Source of the DNA: Elmis aenea
Taxonomy: Eukaryota; Arthropoda; Insecta; Coleoptera; Elmidae
Reading direction: 5' to 3'
Assembly: GCA_947652605.1 (NCBI GenBank)
Contig: OX393582.1
Span: forward strand, 10,812,544-10,876,543
DNA length: 64,000 nt
Position 1 is the stretch's first letter. The number at the start of each line of letters is the position of its first letter. Both the position numbers and the translations under genes were made by a program. The notes under the pieces were generated by a model. That model was not told where the DNA came from, did no database searches, and saw only the letters and a list, made by a program, of their open reading frames with translations. Positions 11,384 through 22,200 of this stretch are shown here, piece after piece.

Positions 11384-11760
11384 ACCGGGTGATTCAGTTT
11401 GACTGTCTCACCCCTATAACTTTTTAATTATTGAAAATAACCCCAACAAACCTTATATTTTTGGAAACGGCGACAAATTCTCTATTAAATGATCTGCATT
11501 TGTTATTCTACGATGACGCATGTCAAATCCACGATAGGCAACTGTTTTTTTTTAAATTACATAGTAAACATTTTTTGGTTAATTCGGATAGAGAATTTAA
11601 TTCTGAATCCGACCATGTATTAAAAAAGGATGCATACATAAGAAACTTTTCGAAAAAAATCAGTTCAAAGTTTATTCAAATTATAGAAAACAGCCTATTT
11701 AACATAACAAAAAACGATCAAATCTTAAAAATTATACTATAACTATCAATGGAAAATAAA
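11384..11760. mobile_element. Left arm of a CCGGGTG-type foldback element
   Basis: After TA the sequence starts CCGGGTGATTCAGTTTGACT and continues CTCACCCCTATAACTTTTTA, the form shared by the many CAGGGTG/CCGGGTG elements in this window. No matching right end was found. The 103-codon + strand ORF inside (11431-11742) has no recognisable domain and is probably chance. Confidence 0.45.
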
Positions 11761-12958
11761 AATTAATTTTTAATAAAAATAAATACAAATAATAAAGGTT
11801 GACATAAAAAAATTAGACTTCCAAACACAGTTGTTCTCTATGTGTATATTGTGTAACTGCTTTTTTTGGAGTGTAATTTTTTATGTCAACTCACCAATAC
11901 ATTACTTTCAAAAAATTACAGTACGATATCTACAAAAATTCCCTAAATATTTTTTTAAGCGACATCCACTTTACAGGTGGTGAAATCTTTAATTACCTCA
12001 TCGTAGTCAATTTTCATTGCCAAGTCATGTTCTATTGATAAAAAAGCTAAGGTTTTTAACATTTTCTGCAGCTTTGACAATCTACAATCTACCGAAGCTC
12101 TTTATTTCCGAAAGTTTAGCATTAGATTAGAGATTAGAGTTGAAGTTTAAGAATTATTATGATCGAACAGGGTAATTATAAGTTGTAAATGTTTTGTGAA
12201 AAACAATCAAATATATATAATATTTTGTATTGCTAATGATTTTTTCCTAAAACTATTTAAGATACAATATTTACTTTATGGTTTGAAGTTGTTCATGTAA
12301 ACTGACTTTTTCTTTAAATTACAAATAAAGATAATTTTGCTTATTGAGACATTATTTGCCTGCATGCTTATTATTTATAAACTAATAAACATTGCCAATA
12401 TGTCTGTTTAATATGTCTGTTTAATATGTTAAAGAATTAAAAAATTACGTAGGTATATTTTAAAATATGATTAAATAAATTGAGTTAAAACTTAAGTACG
12501 TAATGTATATTTATTTAAATAATGCTACTTCCAAATTAATAAGAGTTAATGACTATGATATATTTACGAAAATTCGAATTTATTTGAATATCACTATTGA
12601 GGAAACAGTAGGTCATATGACTTTGTGTAGTTGCACTCGACCATATCTTTTAGTTCAATTGGCTATAGTTTAAAAATAGAGGCGGCCTTTTCGTTTTGCG
12701 CACCTGTCACGTATTTGTTTGTATTGACATTTATAACGAAGGTCGTGTACCTTTATCCTAACCTGCGGAGAAACCTATGGATCACATAATAACCAAACGT
12801 GATGGGTTAAAAAGTGTTTAACAGCAATAATATGTGATATGCCATATCCCTGCTCAATAGACCTACAATTTAGAAAACAATGTGAAGGTACTACATTAAA
12901 AATATTTCAATATTAACTAAAACTTGTCAGTCTACTGTGTCATAACTGAAAATAAATC
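11761..12958. promoter_or_regulatory. Upstream region of the INPP5E gene
   Basis: No ORF of note. The 250 bases before the ATG at 12959 are less AT-rich than the rest and contain GGCGGCCTTTTCG and CCTAACCTGCGG motifs, so the promoter and leader of the 5-phosphatase gene probably lie here. I cannot place the transcript start. Confidence 0.35.
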
Positions 12959-13210
12959 ATGACCATGGAACAAAATAACTCTAGTCCAAATACTAAATAT
13001 AAACAGAAAAAATCTATAAGTAAATTATTGAATAAACCACCGAATAAAGTGGGAGTTGCAGTTGCAAGAAGTGAAGCACGAAACGAACAAAATGCAAGAT
13101 TAGAGCTTTGTTGTGCAGTAACAGATGTACACAGAAGTCCGATTGCAGTATCGAAAAGGCCTCTTAGTTTAGATGTGACGAATCTCTCGACTAGAAGCAA
13201 TAATCAGCAG
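12959..13210 (+). CDS. INPP5E: INPP5E coding exon 1
   Basis: Residues 1-84, starting [10 protein letters not shown]. Polar and basic, no domain. It ends CAG|GTAGGT in phase 0. Confidence 0.85.
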
Positions 13211-16200
13211 GTAGGTACTGAGTATTAAACGTAACAAAAAAATTTAACTAAACCGAGCGCTCTTATCTGTGAATACATTTATTTATCAATTGTATTTTCG
13301 CTTATTTTCTAGTAAAATTATTTGGGCATATTACTTAAAAGTAGGGTTGTCATGTGTTTGGGACAAAAAATACAATCAAATTTTCAATTTCTTTCCATAT
13401 TGAAACCCTATTTCATCTAAGTAAAACTATTTAATTTGTATGGTTGATAAGTAATTTAAATTTAATATTTCCATTTCACTTTACTATCTATTTTTTAGAC
13501 AAAATAGATTTTACTTTGATTAAAAAGAATTAATCTTCATATGAATGAATTTATTGTAGCCATTACTTTGAAAACAGAATTTGGTTTGGCTTCCATTTCT
13601 AATATTTTATCATGGAAAATATGTATTAGGGAAACCCCAAATTCTAAAGGGACTTTGCTAAAATAATTCTCAAAAAATTATTTTAAAATAAGGGAAGTTA
13701 TCGAGTTGTAAAAAAATATTGTAAAAAAAAATAATTAGTCCCTCAAAAACTCATATTTTTAAACGTTTTTTTGTTTGTTTGTATAATAGGATATGAACGG
13801 GCGCTTAAGAAGATGCAGTAGTGTCTCAGAGAACAACTTATGTGTTGAGTCGCCACACACCGATGTGGAATCTGTACCGTTCGAAAGAAGTTTGTCTCAT
13901 GAGAGTATCCTACGCGAAGGTAGTGGCAAATCTAATACAAGTACAGTTAGTTTGGCAAGAAAAGCTCTTTTAGCAGCCCAGCTGTTACATTTGATCCCCA
14001 CCAACAAAGCGAGGCAGAGAAATTTTTTACAGGGTAGAATTGGTGCTAATTCATTAATGGGTCCAGCTGAATTAGAACGGACATTTCCAAACAGAGAAAT
14101 TACGATTTTTGTGGGCACTTGGAATATGAACGGACACAGTCCACCCAGGTTTGAGTTTTTGCTTTGTTTTATGATAATAGCTTGACAGAATGTACAGGGT
14201 GATCCAAATTCGATGGGTATCTCGCTTAATATTCAGGATAGAGAAACAATTAAATTACCAAAAATGTGCAGTTTTTTTGAGGCAAACTTAAAACCGTTTT
14301 CAAAAATATTCTGTTATTTCCGGTTTTTGAGTTGTTGGAAAAAAAAATGTTTTTGTTATACAGGGTGTCCCAATTAACCTGAACAGCATGGGGATCTCGT
14401 AAACGGCAAGAGATACAGAGTTGGTTAAAGGGGTGAGAATGATCTATGATTTAAGAGCAACTATTCTATGAAAAAAAAATTGACAGTTTTTGCGCTATTT
14501 GTAAAAACAAAAAAAATGATGTTCGATTTTTGCTTGTAACTTGCTTATTTAAAATCATACCCAAAATATTTTTCGACATTATTACGACACTTTTTTGCGT
14601 AGAATTAAAATTAGTTAATTAATTTTACCTATCTTCATTTTATTATTTTAACGTCAACTTTCTTATTTTAAATACAGGTCGTAGTTGGCTATGACACCAT
14701 TAAAAAGATAATTTTTTTCTCGTTTCATTGATGTATGGATTGTTAGGTTTATTTTTAAAAATTAACAAGTTATAGCAATATTATTGTATTTGTGAAGTTT
14801 AATCAAAGTGGCCATTGGAAAACAAAACAAAACATCTCATAAATAAACTAGCTGTACTTAATTCAACACATAGAAACCTAAATAATAAAAGATATTTTTC
14901 AAATTACATAATAATTTATGATTTTTCAATTACTTTTACTATTGAATCCAAATTATGACATGCGTTCAATGTGTAGCCCACTCTCCATGTGCAATGCAAA
15001 TTTGAGATCTGCACTTTGTAGATAACAATGTTTTCCTAAGCATGTTACCTTTTGTTTGATGAAATGTTCTTAAAACAGCTAATCATAAAAAGACAGTTGA
15101 ACACAATTACAAAATTAAGATTGGCTAGTTTAACAAAAGTTTATCAAATAAAAAGAAATATGCTTAGGAAAATATTATTATCTACAAAGTGCAGATCCCA
15201 AATTTGTATTGCACATGGAGAGTGGGCTACACTTTGAACACATGTTATAATTTAGATTCAATAGTAATTGTATTTGAAAAATCATAAATTATTACGTAAT
15301 TTGAAAAATATCTTAAATTATTTAGGTTTCTTTGTATTGAATTAAGTACAGCTAGTTTATTTATGTGATGTTTTGTTTTGTTTTCCAATGGCCACTTTGA
15401 TTAAATTTAACAAAAACAATAATATTGCTATAAGTTGCTTATTTTTAAAAAGAAACTTATCAACCCATAAATCAACGAAACGAGAAAAAAAATCTCTTTT
15501 TAATGGTGTCATAGCCAACAACTACGACCCATATTTTAAATAAGAAAGTTGATGTTAAAATAACAAAAACAAAGGAAGATAGGTAAAATGTATTAACTAA
15601 TTTCAATACTACGCAAAAAAGTGTCCAGATAATGTCGAAAAATATTTTGGGTATGATTTTAAATAAGCAAGTTACAAGCGAAAATCGAAAACGTCATTTT
15701 TTTACGAATAGCGCAAAAACTATAAGTTTTTTTCAAAATTTGTTTTCATGGAATAGTTGCTCTTAAATCATAGATCATTCTCACTCATTTAACCAACTCT
15801 GTATCTCTTACCGTTTACGAGATCCCCATGCTGTTCAAGTTAACTGGGACACCCTGTATTTATGTGTCATATCTCCGTTATTATTGTAGGTTTCGAAAAA
15901 AATTATGAAGGTTAGTTTTTGATATTTTGATGTAAACTTGGTGATACTGAAAAAAAAATTACGCTCGCCGTTAAAAAGTTATGACACAAACTTACCTTTT
16001 TTCAAATGGAAGCTATAGTTGGCTGTGACCTATTTATATTCCTTATTTTTTTCTCATTCCAAATATATTAGGGTTGATGTATTTTTTTAATAAGCAAGTT
16101 ACGAAGGTTTTTTCGTTATTTTTTTTTTTTGAAAGAAAACCGTATGCTGTGAAACAAAAAAAAAACAAGGTGTAAAACCTTTTAAAACTCATGTGGTACA

Positions 16201-19200
16201 AGTTACGAAAGTTTTTCGTTTGTTGTTGTGATAAACATCAAAAATATTTGAACATTAGTTAAGCAACAGTACCGTGTGTAACTGAAATCAGGCTCACCCC
16301 CTTTTTTTTCGATCGTTTTGATTTTAGACACAAAATTTAAAACGTGATCAGGATTTTCTAAACATAAGTACACTTTTGCTTCACTTCCGGTTTCGCAGGA
16401 AAAGACCCCAACTTGGTTTTTTCAAATAAAAGGCCATGTATATTTTTACATTTTTGGAAAGAGGAAGCAAGTTTTTTCAGTGATCTATTTTGATATTATT
16501 GATCAGCATATAAATCAGCAACGTTTGCAAATTTTAACCCATGCTCTACAGGGTGGTGCTTTTTTCGATGCTCACCATTGCTATCTTGGAAACGGTAAGA
16601 GATACAAGGTCGGTTAAATTAGAGAAAAGTTGCACATTTTGATGGCGATTGAGAATCTGAAATGAAATAGTGGATATTTTGATTCGTTTTTGATTTATTA
16701 CAAAAAAAATTAAAAATGTGATTTTAGAAAAATATTATTATCTTCCCTACCATTGACGCTATTTCATTTAAACTTGGTAACTGTATGTTTTTGACCGTCC
16801 TGGTTTTGATGACGTCAACAGAAATTTTCTAAGCCTTCTAGATTTCAAGTTGCGATAGTCAACTTTATTATTTCTTATGGCCGCCATGTTGGATTTTTAC
16901 ACCATCAGACAAACAAAAAAATTAGCTTTCCAGATTTGTAATCAACATACTCTTTTTCTTTCAAAAAACTTGTTAAAATTTGAAAATTTGTATAAATAAT
17001 CTATAAAATCGCGAATGTTCTGAAAAACAATTGAAATTATAATATAAATAAAAGTGACACAGCATTTTATAGGTCTAATAAAAAAACGAAATGACAATAA
17101 ATTTAAAACACCAGACGGTCGTCGTTCGTCGGTCGTCGTTCGTCGGTCATCGTTCGTCAGTCGTCGTTCGTCGGCCGTCGGTCGTCGTTCTTCGGTCGTC
17201 GTTCTTCGGTCGTCGGTCATCGTTCGTCCGTCGTCGTTCGTCGGCCGTCGGCCGTCGGTCGTCGTTCGACGGTCGTCGTTCGTCGGTCGTCTTTCGTCGG
17301 TCGTCGGTCGTCGTTCGTTGTCGGTCAACGTTCGTCGGTCATCGTTCGTTGTTCGTCGGCCGTCGGCCGTCGGTCGTCGTTCTTCGGTCGTTGGTCGTCG
17401 GTCTTCGTTCGTCGGTCATCGTTCGTCAGTCGTCGTTCGTCGGCCGTTGTTCTTCGGTCGTCGTTCTTCGTTCGTCGGTCCTCTTTCGACGGTCGTCGGT
17501 AGTTGTTCGGCGGTTGTCGTTCGTCGTTCGTCGTTCGTCAGTCGTCGTTCGTCGGCCGTCGGTCGTCGTTCTTCGGTCGTCGTTTGTCGGTCGTCGTTCT
17601 TCATTCGTCGTTCGACGGTCGTCGTTCGTCGTTCTTCGGTCGTCGTTCGTCGGTCGTCGTTCGTCGGCCGTCGGTCGTCGGTCGCCGTTCGTCAGTAGTC
17701 GTTTGTCAGTCGTCGGTCGTCGGTCGTCGTTCGTCAGCCGTCGGTCGTCGTTCGTCGTTCTTCGGTCGTCGTTTGTCGTTCTTCGTTCGTCGGTCCTCGT
17801 TCGACGGTCGTCGTTCGTCGGTCGTCTTTCGTCGGTCGTCGGTCGTCGTTCGTTGTCGGTCAACGTTCGTCGGTCATCGTTCGTCGGCCGTCGGCCGTCG
17901 GTCGTCGTTCGACGTTCGTTGGTCGTCGGTCGTCGTTCTTCGGTCGTCGGTCGTCGTTCTTCGTTCGTCGGTCATCGTTCGTCAGACGTCGTTCGTCGGC
18001 CGTTGTTCTTCGGTCGTCGTTCGTCAGACGTCGTTCGTCGGCCGTTGTTCTTCGGTCGTCGTTCTTCGTTCGTCGGTCCTCTTTCGACGGTCGTCGGTAG
18101 TTGTTCGTCGTTCGGCGGTTGTCGTTCGTCGGCCGTCGGTCGTCGTTCTTCGGTCGTCGTTCTTCGTTCGTCGTTCGACGGTCGTCGTTCGTCGGTCGTC
18201 GTTCGTCGGTCATCGTTCGTCAGTCGTCGGTAGTTGTTTGTCGTTCGACGTTCTTCGGTCGTCGTTCGACGTTCAACGGTCGTCGGCCGTCGTTCGTCGT
18301 TCGTCGGTCGTCGTTCGTCGTTCTTCGGTCGTCGTTCGTCGGTCGTCGTTCGTCGGCCGTCGGCCGTCGTTCGACGTTCGTCGGTCGTCGGTCGCCGTTC
18401 GTCAGTAGTCGTTCGTCAGTCGTCGGTCGTCGTTCGTCGGCCGTCGGTCGTCGTTCGTCGTTCTTCGGTCGTCGTTTGTCGTTCTTCGTTCGTCGGCAGT
18501 CGGTCGTCGTTCGTCGTTCTTCGGTCGTCGTTTGTCGTTCTTCGTTCGTCGGTCCTCGTTCGTCGGTCGTCGGTAGTTGTTCGTCGTTCGACGTTCTTCG
18601 GTCGTCGTTCGACTTTCGTCGTTTAACGGTCGTCGGTCGTCGTTCTTCGGTCGTCGGCCGTCGGCCGTCGGTCGTCGTTCGTCAGTCATCGTTCGTCAGT
18701 CGTCGTTCGTCGGTCTTGTTCGACGGTCGTCGGTAGTTGTTCGTCGTTCGACGTTCTTCGGTCGTCGTTCGTCGTTCAACGATCGTCGTTCGACGTTTGT
18801 CGTTCAACGGTCGTCGGTCGGCGGTCGACGGTCATCGTTCGTCGTTCGTCGGTCATTGTTCGTCAGTCGTCGTTCGTCGGCTGTCGGTCGTCGTTCGTCG
18901 TTCTTCGGTCGTCGTTCGTTGTTCTTCGGTCGTCGTTCGTCATTCGATGGTCGTCGGTCGTCGTTTGTCTTTCGACGGTCGTTGGTCGTCGTTCGTTTTT
19001 CGACGTTCTTCGGTCGTCGTTCGACGTTCGTTATTCAACGGTCGTCGTTCGACGTTTGTCGTTCAACGGTCGTCGGTCGTCGTTCGTTGGTCGTCGTTCG
19101 TCTTCCGTCGTTCGACGGTCGTCGTTCGTCGGTCGCCGTTCGTCGGCCTCGACGGCCTTCGGTTGTCGTTCGACGGTCGCCGTTCGCCGGACGTTGTTCG

Positions 19201-22200
19201 TTAGTTTTTTTATATATTTACATACAATTTACACATATAAACAAACAAGTTTTTTTAAAGAAAAAAGGTATCTTGGTTACCAATCTAAAAAGCTAATTTT
19301 TTTGTCTGCCTGATGGTGTAAAAATCCAATATGGCGGCCATAACAAATAATAAAGTTGACTATCGCAACTTGAAATCTAGAAGGCTTAGAAAATTTCTGT
19401 TGACGTCATCAAAATCAGGACGGTCAAAAACATACAGTTACCAAGTTTAAATTAAATAGTGTCAGTGGTAGGGAAGATAATAATATTTTTCTAAAATCAC
19501 ATTTTTTAGTTTTTTTGTAATAAATCAAAAACGAATCAAAATTTTCAGGATTTCTTTTCAGATTCTTAATCGCTATAAAAATGTGCAACTTTTCTCTGAT
19601 CTAACCAACCTTGTATCTCTTAACGTTTCCAAGATAGCAATGGTGAGCATCGGAAAAAGCACCACCCTGTATATCTAACAAGAAGGGATATAATAAATTA
19701 TTACCCTCATAATTGGGACACACTGATATTTTTTGAATCGCATTCTTTAATCGTTTTTTATTTATTGATTTTAGAGAACTAAATGATTTTGTGTTACCTA
19801 TTGGTATGGAACATGTTCCTGATATTTTAGTCTTCGGTACCCAAGAATCTTGTTCTGAAAAGTTTGAATGGGAGGTATGTCTACAAGAAACTTTGGGTCC
19901 ATCACATGTGCTCTTCCATTCCACTTCTTTAGGTACCGGAATTTTATTTTAACATACAGTACCTATAGGTAGTTCACTTGACCACCGTGAAAATTTTAGA
20001 AACTGGTTAAGTTAAATCACCTGAATGGAAAAAATAAAAAAAAAATATATAACTATTAATTGCACTTGAATTCAAGTAACTTGAAAGATCTTGACCAATG
20101 TGAATCTAGTGTTTAGTTGACTTAAAAGTCTCATTCTCATAAGTCAAGTAACTTGAATTCAAGTCGCACTTTCAAGTCAATTGTTAATTTTTGCCTTCTT
20201 ATACATCATACTATTAATTTCAAAAAACAAACTGACGTTATTTAGTTTTTTATTGGATTTTTTTGTTGAGCCTCATCCTAATAAATCAAGTTACCTGAAT
20301 TCAAGTCACTTGAAATCTCTTTACCAATGTGAACCTAATATTTAGTTGACTTAAAAGCCTCATTCTCATAAGTCAGGTTACTTGAATTCAAGTCGCACGT
20401 TTAAGTCAATCGTTAATTTTTGCCTTCTTATACATCATACTATTAATTTCAAAAACAAACTGACTATTTAGTTTTTTATTGGATTTTTTGTTAAGCCATC
20501 CCAATTAATCAAGTTACTATTCAAGTCACTTGACCAATGTGACCTTATGTTTAGTTGACTTGAAGTTGACTTAAAAACCTCATTCTCATAAGTCAAGTTA
20601 CTTGAATTCAAGTCGCATGTTCAAATCAATTCTTAACTTTTGCCTTCTTATACATCATATTATTAATTTCAAAAAAGAAACTGACTTTATTTAGTTTTTT
20701 CTTGGATTTTATTGTAAAGCCTCATCCTAATTAATCAAGGTACTTGAATTCGAGTCACTTGAAATGAAGTTACTTGAATTCAAGCCACGTGAAATCAAGT
20801 TACTTGAAAGCTCTTGACCAATGTGAACCTAGTGTTTAGTTGACTTAAAAGGCACAATCTCATACGTCAAGTTCTTGAATTGAAGAATTGTTAATTTTTG
20901 CCTTCTTACACATCATACTATTGATTTAAAAAAATAATCCGACTTTATTTAGTTTTTATTGGATGTTTTTTGTTAAGCCTCGTCCTAATTAGTCAAGTTA
21001 CTTGAATTCAAGTCGCTTAAATTCAAGTAACTTGACTAATGAGAACGAGGCTTTAGACGTTTTAATTTTTTTTTATAGGTACTATACACCTGGCAATATT
21101 TTTACGAAGAGATCTTATTTGGTATTGTTCCGTGCCAGAAGATGCGAGTCTATCGGTTAGACCGGGAACAGCTTTTAGAACCAAAGGTGCCGTAGCATCA
21201 TCGTTTATGCTGTTTGGTAGTTCTTTTCTATTCGTCACTGCCCATCTTACCGCTCATCAAGAAAAAGTTAAAGAGCGTGTATCTGATGTGAAGAAGATTG
21301 TCAATGCACTTGATTTACCAAGAAATTTACCCATTAAAAACAAAAGCAAAGGTAAATGTAAAGGTTTTAAAATTCATTTACCAATTCACAGTTTTGCTAT
21401 GGTTTACGTTAAAAAAAGCTCTAGGCTGTGCCACTTTTCGTGTGTATTTTGAAAGTTTCTTAAATGTTTTATTGCTTATTCCAGATGTAACCCAAAATTT
21501 CGATTATGTTTTCTGGTCTGGAGATTTAAATTTCCGGTTGGCTACGCCTCGCAATAAAGTATTAGAGTGGTTGTCTAAAACTAGTTTTCCCCTTCCATCT
21601 CACATGCCTCATGGATACTTACATCACGATCAGCTGTGTTCAGTTTTAGCCGATGGTGCAGCATTCAAAGGTTTTAGCGAAGCAAATATCACATTTCCTC
21701 CAACATACAAGGTAATTTATAAGCAATATTATAAATATAATCAAGATGTTTTCCAAAATTTAAAAAAACCATGTAACACTACAGTTGGAGTCATAAATCG
21801 ACACAATTATAAGGAGTGTACCAAAAAAATTTATACTGGGCGACAATAATCATCTACATGTGTTATATTGGTAACTTTGTTTTAATGAGAGTTACATTGT
21901 CGGTTAAATTAAAGAAATTGGACAAAATTTCAAGACAAATTTAATGGTAATTTGATATTTGACTTACACCTTCAACTTTTTTAAATACAGCGTCATTCAA
22001 AAAGTCTGCAACAAATGGGAAAAATTTTTATTATTGATTTCTCAAAAAATTTTATTCTTGATAAAAGTTGGTGCATGGTCTAAAACTAATTTTAAGATGA
22101 AAAAAAGTTCGATAAAAAGTCATAGGACACTAGATTTTAGCGATTTTTGAAATATTCACAAGAGTAAAGTGCCCTTATTTTAAGAGATACAAAACAATTG

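Noticed and set aside
11431..11742. 103-codon + strand ORF
   Set aside because: It lies in the arm of a CCGGGTG-type element, has no recognisable domain, and such arms elsewhere in the window give chance ORFs of similar size.
17115..19200. CRISPR-like array
   Set aside because: There is no repeat-spacer pattern; the units are contiguous, short and variable, and the genome is eukaryotic.
17054..19313. Many long open frames on both strands (up to 380 codons) with RRSS/RRPT repeats
   Set aside because: They come from a minisatellite almost free of A on one strand and T on the other, so stop codons are rare in all frames. Overlapping frames on both strands cannot all be genes.
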